DNA of 8,026 bases, taken from the NCBI GenBank assembly GCA_902476665.1, contig CABSEO010000074.1, positions 1-8,026 of the forward strand, written 5' to 3'. Source of the DNA: an uncultured Emergencia sp. (GTDB lineage: Bacteria; Bacillota; Clostridia; Peptostreptococcales; Anaerovoracaceae). Position numbers and translations under genes: made by a program. Position 1 is the first letter of the stretch. Each line of letters starts with the position of its first letter. Of this stretch, positions 1-6,183 are shown in pieces. The notes under the pieces are model-generated. The model was not told where the DNA came from, made no database searches, and saw only the letters and a list, made by a program, of their open reading frames with translations.

Positions 1-399
1 AAAGGTGCGGATATTCTAATCGGTGTATCCAAGCCGGGGATTGTAACGCAGGATATGATCAGATCCATGGCGGCAGATCCGATTGTTTTTGTTATGTCCA
101 ATCCTGTACCTGAAATAATGCCTGATCTGGCAAAAGAAGCGGGAGCTGCCGTAGTAGGAACAGGACGCAGCGATTTTCCGAATCAGGTTAACAACGTGAT
201 TGCTTTCCCGGGTATTTTCAGGGGCGCCCTTGATGCCAGAGCACCTAAAATTACAGAAGATATGAAGGAGGCGGCAGCAAGAGCCATTGCGGGAGTCATT
301 CCTGAGGAAGAGCTTTCAGCTGATTACGTTTTGCCTGATCCGTTCAATCCTCTTATTGTAGAGCGGATTTCTGAGGCAGTGAAAGCCTGCTGCAGATAA
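1..399 (+). CDS. NAD(P)-dependent malic enzyme, C-terminal part (5' end outside window)
   Basis: Malic enzyme oxidatively decarboxylates malate to pyruvate and CO2 with reduction of NAD(P); it is cytosolic. The frame is open from base 1 and ends at TAA 397-399, giving 132 visible residues of a bacterial enzyme usually near 380-400, so about two thirds lie upstream. Visible family signatures of the nucleotide-binding domain are GVSKPGIVT near the left edge, VMSNPVPEIMPD, and the nearly invariant block TGRSDFPNQVNN followed by FPGIFRGALD. The end DPFNPLIVERISEAVKACCR is a normal C-terminus. The ATG at 55 is internal (it follows in-frame conserved sequence) and is not a start. The next gene is a sugar symporter 98 bases away, and I see no strong terminator between them. 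Cofactor choice (NAD or NADP) cannot be decided from this part. Very sure of the family. Confidence 0.95.
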   Translation, partial: KGADILIGVSKPGIVTQDMIRSMAADPIVFVMSNPVPEIMPDLAKEAGAAVVGTGRSDFPNQVNNVIAFPGIFRGALDARAPKITEDMKEAAARAIAGVIPEEELSADYVLPDPFNPLIVERISEAVKACCR

Positions 400-416
400 C
401 CATATAGATTTCGGCG

Positions 417-445
417 TTTACATCTGCGGAAATTTATTAAATGAT
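417..445 (+). promoter_or_regulatory. Weak candidate sigma-A promoter before the symporter
   Basis: TTTACA at 417-422 (five of six bases of the -35 consensus) is followed after 17 bases by AATGAT at 440-445 (four of six of the -10 consensus), about 50 bases before the ATG at 498. The surrounding 98-base gap holds no other obvious signal. This rests on a hexamer match only and such matches occur by chance in AT-rich DNA. Confidence 0.22.
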
Positions 446-497
446 TTTACAGAATTTTTCAGTGCAAGTTGAAGCGTAAAGTAAAGAGTGAAAATTT

Positions 498-1934
498 ATG
501 ATAGGATATGGAATCGGTTATGTAGGACAGGGCAGTACCTATAACTTTATGGGATCATATTTTGTGATATTTTTGACTAACAGTGTAGGGATGGGCAGCG
601 CCATGGCGGGAACCATCACCTCCATTGCCCTGCTGGCAGAGGTTTTAACCGGCATGATAGTGGGAAATCTTTCCGATCACTGTAAATCTTCCATGGGAAA
701 ACGTCGTCCTTTTGTGCTGATTTCAGCTTGTTCCATGCCCATAATCATGCTTCTGATTATGAGAACCATTGGAGGTTCCATAGAACTTAAATTTGCATAT
801 TATCTGATTTTGAGCATTCTTTTCCGCCTTTCCTTTGCCACATTCGAAATACCCAATAATGCCTTCGGAGCGGAAATTGCCAGCGGATATGATGAACGGA
901 CACGTTTGAGAACAGCATCCAGAGCCTTTTCTATTATAGGTAATACTTTGGGGTATGTGATGCCGCTGTGGGTTTTAGAGCTTTTTCCTACAGACGAGTC
1001 GGCAGGGTGGCAGACCATCGGTCTTATCATCTCTGTGGTGGCTTTTGGAAGCTGGTTTGGTTCTTTCCTTCTCACTAAGAAGAAAGCTATGGAAATTATG
1101 GAGGAGGAGAGGAAAGCAGTACAGACAGAAAAAACTGTGAAGCAGCAGGGCGGCAACCGGATGGAATCTGGAAAGGAAAGCCTGATTAAAGACATCTTTT
1201 CCAACTATCTGGAACTTTGCAGGCTGAAAACTATGCGGCTGCTGATTATTTACAAGGCTGCTTTCGGCTGCGCTTTCGCCCTGTTTAATGTGGCAACCAT
1301 TTACTATCTCAGATACAGTCTTGGACTGGATAACAGATACTCGTCATATATGTATGTTCTGACAATTATGGTGTTTATCATTACCACACCTTTTGCAAAC
1401 AAGATGGCCATTGTAATGGGAAAAGCCCGACAGCAGATGACATGTATGGCAGTGGGTGCTGTTGTTGGATGCATTGTCTTTTTCGCGGCACCGCAGAGCT
1501 TATCAGGGGCAGCCTGTTATGTGATAGCATTTTCTGTGATGCAGACCAGTTTCTGGCAGCTTTCCAGCTCTATTTTTTATGACATTGCAGAGGTGGATGA
1601 GTTTGTCAATTTTAAACGCAGGGAAGGAGATATCATGTCTCTTGTATCAGTGCTGGGAACGCTGATCACTGCTGTAATTGTTCAGTTTTTCGGCATATTT
1701 TTGGATATGTCTGGATTTAATGCGGCATCTGCTGTGCAGAGTGACAGTGTGATTCATTTTCTCAATGCGGCCTACATATTGACTCCGAGCATATGTTTTG
1801 CTGTAGGATTTGTTTCTTTGGCGGTATTTCCTATTAATAAGCAGACATTTAATTCACTTATAAAGGCTCTGGCTCTTCGGCGGGAAGGGAAAAGCTATGA
1901 GCTTTATATGGAAGATATCCAGAAACTGTTATAA
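498..1934 (+). CDS. GPH-family sugar:cation symporter (MFS)
   Basis: Inner-membrane transporter of the glycoside-pentoside-hexuronide:cation symporter family (melibiose carrier type), which takes up a sugar or glycoside with H+ or Na+. The 478-residue product has about twelve hydrophobic segments. It carries the family loop after the second segment (SDHCKSSMGKRRPFV, residues 59-73), the ERTRLRTASR loop (133-142), a charged central cytoplasmic loop (about 193-240), and the late signature YDIAEVDEFVNFKRREG (361-377). The substrate cannot be read from the sequence, and neither neighbour is a glycosidase. The start is uncertain: an in-frame stop at 489-491 forbids any longer form, the purine-rich AAAGAG at 484-488 is a poor ribosome site, and the product begins directly at the GYGIGYVGQG motif, about ten residues shorter than usual at the N-terminus. 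Family assignment is firm. Confidence 0.9.
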   Translation: MIGYGIGYVGQGSTYNFMGSYFVIFLTNSVGMGSAMAGTITSIALLAEVLTGMIVGNLSDHCKSSMGKRRPFVLISACSMPIIMLLIMRTIGGSIELKFAYYLILSILFRLSFATFEIPNNAFGAEIASGYDERTRLRTASRAFSIIGNTLGYVMPLWVLELFPTDESAGWQTIGLIISVVAFGSWFGSFLLTKKKAMEIMEEERKAVQTEKTVKQQGGNRMESGKESLIKDIFSNYLELCRLKTMRLLIIYKAAFGCAFALFNVATIYYLRYSLGLDNRYSSYMYVLTIMVFIITTPFANKMAIVMGKARQQMTCMAVGAVVGCIVFFAAPQSLSGAACYVIAFSVMQTSFWQLSSSIFYDIAEVDEFVNFKRREGDIMSLVSVLGTLITAVIVQFFGIFLDMSGFNAASAVQSDSVIHFLNAAYILTPSICFAVGFVSLAVFPINKQTFNSLIKALALRREGKSYELYMEDIQKLL

Positions 1935-2213
1935 CTGTTTACTGATTTTATCTTAGTTTTTTCAGGGCCGTGCGCAAGACAGATATGGACGCTGACTGAG
2001 CCGGTCCTGTTTATGTTTTTGCCGGAATCATATCGATCATAGAACTGATATGCAGGGCAGGTTCTGCCTGTAAAGAGCTGAGCTGGAAATGCTGAAACCC
2101 ATATGGTTTAACATCAGCAGACTGGTATCAAAGGTCTTGCGGGAAGGGTGTGACATGCACATTTTCTTTACAGAAAAGACACTTTTACCACAAGGCCGGA
2201 TCATAGCTTTTCC

Positions 2214-2242
2214 TTGTTTTCGGGCTATACTTTTGGTATCAA
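2214..2242 (+). promoter_or_regulatory. Candidate extended -10 promoter before the VTC gene
   Basis: TTGTTT at 2214-2219, 17 bases, then TATCAA at 2237-2242 preceded by TGG (an extended -10 TGn element at 2234-2236). The -35 box matches poorly. Transcription would begin near 2249, almost at the ribosome site, leaving a very short leader, which weakens the call. Confidence 0.22.
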
Positions 2243-2250
2243 ATGAAAAA

Positions 2251-2256
2251 AGGAGG
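2251..2256 (+). promoter_or_regulatory. Ribosome binding site that fixes the VTC start
   Basis: A perfect AGGAGG lies six bases before the ATG at 2263. It decides for this start against the upstream in-frame ATG at 2089, which has no comparable site, and agrees with the point where family similarity begins. Confidence 0.85.
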
Positions 2257-2262
2257 CAGAAA

Positions 2263-2994
2263 ATGGAAATGTATCAGCAGTTTTTTGATCGATATGAAAA
2301 AAAATATGTGATAAATGAAACTCAGTATCGCCAGCTGATTGGCAGAATCTATTCCAGACTGGAATACGATAACTATGAGAAATATAAAATCTGCAATATT
2401 TACTTTGACACGCTTCAATATGATCTGATCAGGGAATCAGTAGAAAACCCTTTGTATAAAGAGAAACTCAGACTGGGAAGTTACGGAACGCCGTCAGTTA
2501 CGGATACTGTTTTTCTGGAAATCAAAAAAAAATATGATGGTATTGTATATAAAAGAAGACTGGCGCTGCCGTACAGAAAAGCTATTGACTTTTGCACAGG
2601 CATAAAGCTTCCCAAGGAAAAATCTCAGCTGCTTTCTGAAATACAGTGGATGATAAAGAGATATAAGTTGTATCCTATGCTTTATCTGTCCTATGATCGT
2701 CTGGCAATGCGGGGAGCAGAGGATCCTCGGCTTCGCATTACTTTTGATACGAACATTCTCTGGAGAAGTCGGGAACTGGATCTTACAAAAGGCGACTACA
2801 GTTTTATGAAGGTACCTGCGGGACAGTATATTATGGAGATTAAAACTCTGGGGGCTATTCCTGTATGGCTTGTAAATGCTTTAAATGCATTGAAGATTTA
2901 TCCGGCATCATTTTCGAAATATGGAAGAATTTATCAGAAGGAGTTATTGAAACATTCTGCTGTTAAGTGGGGAGATGAAAAATCTGCTGAGTAG
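2263..2994 (+). CDS. VTC-domain polyphosphate polymerase-like protein
   Basis: A 243-residue soluble protein made almost entirely of the VTC domain, the catalytic tunnel fold of yeast Vtc4 that builds polyphosphate from ATP. Features in order: YEKKYVI (11-17) with the first-strand lysine; NIYFDT (45-50); KEKLRLGSYG (66-75); FLEIKKKYDGIVYKRR (84-99); YLSYDRLAMRG (141-151); YIMEIKTLG (189-197); and FSKYGRIY (217-224). These hold most of the basic residues and the glutamate expected to line the tunnel. An oddity is G72, where the family consensus I recall is KLRLRSYG, so the second of the paired arginines is missing. The start at 2263 is fixed by the AGGAGG. The 3' end overlaps the DUF4956 gene by 20 bases, implying translational coupling. 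Bacterial members are often near DUF4956 and CotH or Cthe_2159 genes. The family is secure; activity is doubtful because of G72. Confidence 0.9.
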   Translation: MEMYQQFFDRYEKKYVINETQYRQLIGRIYSRLEYDNYEKYKICNIYFDTLQYDLIRESVENPLYKEKLRLGSYGTPSVTDTVFLEIKKKYDGIVYKRRLALPYRKAIDFCTGIKLPKEKSQLLSEIQWMIKRYKLYPMLYLSYDRLAMRGAEDPRLRITFDTNILWRSRELDLTKGDYSFMKVPAGQYIMEIKTLGAIPVWLVNALNALKIYPASFSKYGRIYQKELLKHSAVKWGDEKSAE

Positions 2995-3641
2995 TATACT
3001 GGACACAGAATCTGCTTTAAGCAGTCTGAGAATGGATGAGTTTCTGGAATGCACAGCAGCATCCATAGTGCTGGGCATTGGGTGTGCACTGATATATATG
3101 TTTAAGAATAACTACCACAAGGACTTTGTAGTGACTCTTGCATTTCTTCCCCTGTCAGTACAGTTGGTGATTATGCTGGCCAACGGAACCTAGGAATGGA
3201 AGTTGCGGTAATAGGTGCTTTTAGTCTGGTGCGGTTCCGTTCGCTGCCATGTACTGCAAAAGGTATCAGCAGTATTTTTTCAGCCATAGCCATCGGAATT
3301 GCAACTGGCATGGGATACCTTCTGGCTGCAGCAATGTTCCTTTTCTTCTGCGGAGCTTTCAGCGTGGTTCTGAATTAAGTTCTTTTGGAGAGACATAGCA
3401 TCACGATTCCCGAGAATTTGGATTATGACGGAATTTTGATGATTTATTTGAAAAATATACGAACAAGTATCAGCTGATACAGATTCGGACCACCAATATG
3501 GGAAGTCTTTTTGAACTGGCATATTCTGTAGAACTGAAAAGAGATTTTCTGGAGAAGGATTTTTTAGACGCATTACGCTGCAGAAATGGAAATCTGAAAA
3601 TTATCTGTGGGATTGTCAGTGAAAACAGGGAATCTATATGA
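2975..3641 (+). pseudogene. DUF4956 membrane protein gene, broken by frameshifts
   Basis: Joining three frames recovers a nearly full DUF4956 protein of about 220 residues, the family's usual size. Pieces: 2975-3187 encodes the start and two membrane segments (CTAASIVLGIGCALIYMF and FVVTLAFLPLSVQLVIML); 3187-3375, in the next frame, encodes NLGMEVAVIGAFSLVRFRS, the family signature, and two more membrane segments; 3375-3392 gives LSSFGE in a third frame; 3391-3435 gives RHSITIPENLDYDGI; 3435-3641 gives FDDLFEKYTNKYQ through TTNMGSLFELAY and LRCRNGNLKIICG to TGA. Translation of the first frame stops at TAG 3191-3193, and a second open piece runs 3196-3378. The changes fit one-base deletions near 3187, 3373 and 3435 and a net +1 (or small deletion) near 3391. 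The function of DUF4956 is unknown; its place beside VTC suggests a membrane partner of that polymerase. The following 127 bases to 3768 hold no recognised gene. Confidence 0.88.
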
Positions 3642-3768
3642 ATTCTGTGCAATGGAACTGCTGCCTGATTCATTAAATAGAGCCACTGCTTCAAAGAACC
3701 TGCCGGGGAACTTTAAGAAAGGAAAATATTGAGAACTTTGTTAAGGGTTCAAGATACAAGAAAAGCAT

Positions 3769-5169
3769 ATGAGAAAGATTAAACTGCCCGCAGCAATGGT
3801 CTTGCTTATTTCAGTGATTATGTTTTTTTCCTCCTGTGGGGAAAATGCCGTGGAGGAGAGTGGCACGGAGCTGATGATATCGGGTAAGATGGATTCCAGT
3901 TATACCCGCAGAGATCTTGATGGAAACTGGAATCCTGAAACAGCAACTGAAACAGTACTTTCCAACGAGTCTGTCACTATCACGAAGGAAGGCGTATATG
4001 TTTTCTCCGGGAAACTGGAAGACGGACAGATTATTGTGGATGCGAAGGATACTGACAAAGTGCAGATTGTATTGAACGGAGCTGAAATCTCCTGTTCTGA
4101 CGGGCCGGGGATTCTCGTTGAAAATGCTGACAAAACTTTTATTACGCTGGCTGAAGGAACAGAAAACAGCGTAGCCGACGGGACCGATTACAGTTCTGCT
4201 GAAGATGAGCCATGGGGCGCAGTGTTCAGCAGGGATACGCTGACCATCAACGGTTCAGGCTGCCTGAACGTAATGGGGAACTACCTGAACGGTATCGTAT
4301 CCAAAGGCGATTTGAAGATAACTGGCGGGACAATCAGTATAACCGCAAAATATGACGGAATTCGCGGAAGAGACAGTGTAAGAATCCATGATGGTGAAAT
4401 TACAGTTACGGCAGAAGGCGACGGAATCAAGTCCAATAACGATGGGGATAAAGAACAGGGCTATGTTTCTGTAGATGGCGGTAATTTATGCATAAACGGC
4501 GTGGGCAGTCAGGGCATTGATGCTGACTATGTTGCCCAGATTACAGGCGGAACTGTGGAAATTGACAGTGAAAATGAAGGCATTCAGGCAAGCTTGGTTT
4601 ATATGCAGGACGGTGAACTGAATATTATGGCGTCAGATGACTGTATCAACGCGACCAAAGGGAACTCTGACGAGAAAAAAACAGAGCAGGAGGGAGTGTC
4701 CATCGAAATTGTCGGCGGAACAATGACACTTTCTACGGAAACAGGCGACGGACTGGATTCCAACGGAGATCTGACTGTAAGTGGTGGTTTCATTACTGTA
4801 CAAGGGTCTTCGGATGGCGCGGAGGTGCCGATTGACTACAATGGGGAAGCATTCATCAGCGGAGGAACAGTTTTGGCGGCAGGCAACAGCCAGATGGCTC
4901 AGAATTTCGGTGAGAACTTGACACAGTGCAGTCTGCTTTATAAAGGGGGAGACTATGATGCAGGAACTAAAATATGTCTGACAGATTCAGAAGGAAAGGA
5001 ACTGGTGTCATTTACTGCTGAGAAAGAATTTTCTGCAGTGCTGATCAGTACAACTGATATGGAGGAGGATGCAGACTATACTCTGAAAATCGGAGGAGAT
5101 GAAGAGAGCCTTACTTTAAATGGTGTAATTACAGTAGAAGGCGGTATTCGTGGTGGTGATATGCCGTAG
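3769..5169 (+). CDS. Cthe_2159-like carbohydrate-binding lipoprotein
   Basis: A 466-residue secreted protein. Residues 1-23 are a lipoprotein signal: basic RKIK, a hydrophobic core, then FSSC with C23 as the lipidated cysteine (F at -3 is a slightly weak lipobox). After a short linker the body (about 35-460) is a run of short beta-strand turns of the pattern GGT-I-I with DGI, EGI, QGI and DGLDSNGD corners, as expected of a right-handed beta-helix. It resembles the Clostridium thermocellum protein Cthe_2159 (DUF4353), described as binding acidic plant polysaccharide such as polygalacturonate. Negative residues are abundant, fitting calcium or cation binding. Its weak ribosome site (AGAAAAG, 3759-3765) and 127-base distance from the broken DUF4956 gene leave open whether it is co-transcribed. 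It ends at a TAG that may be premature, since the frame stays open for 42 more codons of tail-like sequence. Binding target is inferred from the family only. Confidence 0.85.
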   Translation: MRKIKLPAAMVLLISVIMFFSSCGENAVEESGTELMISGKMDSSYTRRDLDGNWNPETATETVLSNESVTITKEGVYVFSGKLEDGQIIVDAKDTDKVQIVLNGAEISCSDGPGILVENADKTFITLAEGTENSVADGTDYSSAEDEPWGAVFSRDTLTINGSGCLNVMGNYLNGIVSKGDLKITGGTISITAKYDGIRGRDSVRIHDGEITVTAEGDGIKSNNDGDKEQGYVSVDGGNLCINGVGSQGIDADYVAQITGGTVEIDSENEGIQASLVYMQDGELNIMASDDCINATKGNSDEKKTEQEGVSIEIVGGTMTLSTETGDGLDSNGDLTVSGGFITVQGSSDGAEVPIDYNGEAFISGGTVLAAGNSQMAQNFGENLTQCSLLYKGGDYDAGTKICLTDSEGKELVSFTAEKEFSAVLISTTDMEEDADYTLKIGGDEESLTLNGVITVEGGIRGGDMP

Positions 5170-5298
5170 AGACAGGCAGGTATGGATGATCGGGCAGATA
5201 GTTATGTAACAGGTCCGGGAGGTTCTGCTCCTGGACCTTCAAAGCAGAAATCTGATGGAGCAGCTGACGGAGACAATATTCAGGGAGAGAGTATTTAA
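5170..5298 (+). other. In-frame open tail after the lipoprotein TAG
   Basis: The lipoprotein frame continues without a stop for 42 codons after the TAG at 5167-5169 and ends at TAA 5296-5298. The translated tail is hydrophilic and rich in Gly, Pro, Asp and Ser (for example TGPGGSAPGPS and SDGAADGDNIQGES). This is the kind of low-complexity C-terminus that many Cthe_2159 homologues carry, as I recall the family. The TAA overlaps the stop of the convergent corA gene by two bases, a natural gene boundary. By chance alone, 42 open codons would be expected about one time in eight, so composition and boundary are the stronger arguments. Confidence 0.5.
5211..5238. terminator. Strong hairpin between convergent genes, possible bidirectional terminator
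   Basis: The arms 5211-5221 and 5228-5238 form an 11-pair stem with a single G-U pair in plus-strand RNA and a six-base loop. It sits between the lipoprotein TAG and the corA stop, where a shared terminator would be expected. Against this, neither side has a T run. The same bases encode the GPGGSAPGP part of the in-frame tail, so the symmetry may come from Gly (GGN) and Pro (CCN) codons facing each other. Confidence 0.35.
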
Positions 5299-6077
5299 AA
5301 CCATTTCTTCTTCTTGAAAATAATCAGAAGAACCAGAACGACGCCCAGACTGAGGCAGATGACAAAAGGGTAACCTAAAGGCCAGTTGAACTCAGGCATT
5401 TTCAGATTCATACCATACCATCCGGCAATCAGAGAGAGAGGCAGAAAGACGGATGTGACCACAGTAAAGATTTTCATGATATTATTCTGCTCGATATCGA
5501 TCTGGGACTGGTAAGCTTCCCGAACTGACTCAATATACTCTTGGAGATGGAGAACGAATTCCAAAAGTCTGTCAAACTTCTTGTCGATAAAGGAAAAAGT
5601 TGGATCGATGGCGGACAGCTCATCGGTCAGAAATTCCATCTGTTCATAATATCGTTTGACTTTCAGGAGATCTTTTCTGACTTTAATGATATCCGCGATA
5701 CCGCTTCTGGTAGGGCAGAGGCCGGTAAGAAGTTTGTCTTCCAGAGAGATGATCAGGTTTTCCAGTGATTCAAGTTTGTAAACATCGCTGGCAGTCAGTT
5801 CCAGAAAAAATTCATGAAGCTGCAGGATCCCATCATCGGGTATATCGATTTTATCTGCAAAGTCGCGGACTGCACTGCTGTCAGTAGCGATGATAAAATG
5901 CTCACAGGAGGCGAAGATGGTGACTTTTTTTCCATCCATCCAGTAAAACGTGAGAAAATACTCCTTCTCCCCGATGGCGGTAAAAAAAGTTCTGTTTTCA
6001 TCAAGTCGTCTGATAATACTGTCACCGGCATATTCTTTCAAGGTATCTGTTTTATCTGCAGTCAATGTAATGATCAT
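5295..6077 (-). CDS. corA: CorA-family divalent metal transporter
   Basis: CorA proteins form pentameric inner-membrane channels that admit Mg2+ (some Co2+, Ni2+ or Zn2+). The 260-residue product has a cytoplasmic alpha/beta N-terminal domain (about 1-90), a long helical stalk with many charged residues (about 95-200), a first membrane helix at about 203-221, the diagnostic pore motif GMN at 222-224, then MPEF in the loop, a second membrane helix at about 237-254, and the basic end KKKKWF. It is shorter than classical CorA (about 315) because the N-terminal domain is reduced, as in many Clostridia paralogues. The start at 6077 is set by GGGAGGG seven bases upstream and by MIITL beginning the first beta strand. 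The frame is open further upstream, but that would run across the hairpin and the alr stop. Ion specificity cannot be deduced. Confidence 0.92.
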   Translation of the reverse strand: MIITLTADKTDTLKEYAGDSIIRRLDENRTFFTAIGEKEYFLTFYWMDGKKVTIFASCEHFIIATDSSAVRDFADKIDIPDDGILQLHEFFLELTASDVYKLESLENLIISLEDKLLTGLCPTRSGIADIIKVRKDLLKVKRYYEQMEFLTDELSAIDPTFSFIDKKFDRLLEFVLHLQEYIESVREAYQSQIDIEQNNIMKIFTVVTSVFLPLSLIAGWYGMNLKMPEFNWPLGYPFVICLSLGVVLVLLIIFKKKKWF

Positions 6078-6084
6078 AGGTAAA

Positions 6085-6091
6085 CCCTCCC
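6085..6091 (-). promoter_or_regulatory. Ribosome binding site that fixes the corA start
   Basis: GGGAGGG on the minus strand lies seven bases before the ATG whose first base is 6077. It decides against the longer in-frame start at 6203, which would put 42 unrelated residues in front of the CorA domain. Confidence 0.8.
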
Positions 6092-6126
6092 GATAATAAA
6101 ATCGATAATTTCTGGATATGAAAATG

Positions 6127-6158
6127 AAAGACAGCGGAACCAGAAGACCGCTGCCTTT
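6127..6158 (-). terminator. Intrinsic terminator-like hairpin after alr
   Basis: On the minus strand, 6158-6148 pairs with 6137-6127 in an 11-base-pair stem (AAAGGCAGCGG with CCGCTGTCTTT) around a ten-base loop. It begins 25 bases after the alr TGA. The single non-Watson-Crick pair is G-U in minus-strand RNA but A-C in plus-strand RNA, so the fold favours minus-strand transcripts. The stem ends in CTTT and is followed by CATTTTCAT, a T-rich but interrupted tail. It probably ends or weakens transcription before corA. Confidence 0.65.
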
Positions 6159-6183
6159 TCCGTATTCTGTTACAATAGTATAC

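Larger units (their letters stand above)
1935..2262. other. 328-base gap with no supported gene
   Basis: The gap lies between the symporter stop and the VTC start. It contains a run of six T at 1957-1962 without a convincing stem before it, a small hairpin at 2055-2069 (six pairs, loop GTT, no T run after it), and a possible promoter and good ribosome site at its right end. The frame of the VTC gene is open back to an ATG at 2089, but that stretch shows no ribosome site and no resemblance to the family N-terminus, so I treat it as non-coding. No riboswitch fold was recognised by eye. Confidence 0.6.

Noticed and set aside
408..433. Hairpin after the malic enzyme as a terminator (ATTTC ... GAAAT arms)
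   Set aside because: Only five outer pairs, then a G-G mismatch, and no T run after it.
800..1204. Long antisense open frame inside the symporter gene
   Set aside because: Its sequence has no recognisable domain and lies wholly opposite a well-supported membrane protein; the same holds for antisense frames inside the lipoprotein, corA and alr genes.
2055..2069. Small hairpin with GTT loop as a terminator or riboswitch piece
   Set aside because: Six pairs only, no T run, 120 bases from the upstream stop, and no recognisable aptamer around it.
2122..2242. Direct repeat GGTATCAAA (about 2122 and 2236)
   Set aside because: Nine bases, two copies, unrelated flanks; compatible with chance in this composition.
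2089..2262. N-terminal extension of the VTC protein to an in-frame ATG at 2089
   Set aside because: No ribosome site at 2089, no similarity to the family, and a perfect AGGAGG before the ATG at 2263 where the VTC domain begins.
3180..3200. Programmed -1 frameshift in the DUF4956 gene
   Set aside because: No X XXY YYZ slippery heptamer at the break (bases are GGAACCTAG) and several further breaks follow, which fits mutation or sequence error better than recoding.
3280..3694. Minus-strand open frames opposite the broken DUF4956 gene
   Set aside because: The plus strand carries clear DUF4956 motifs throughout this stretch; the opposite frames have no ribosome site or family resemblance.
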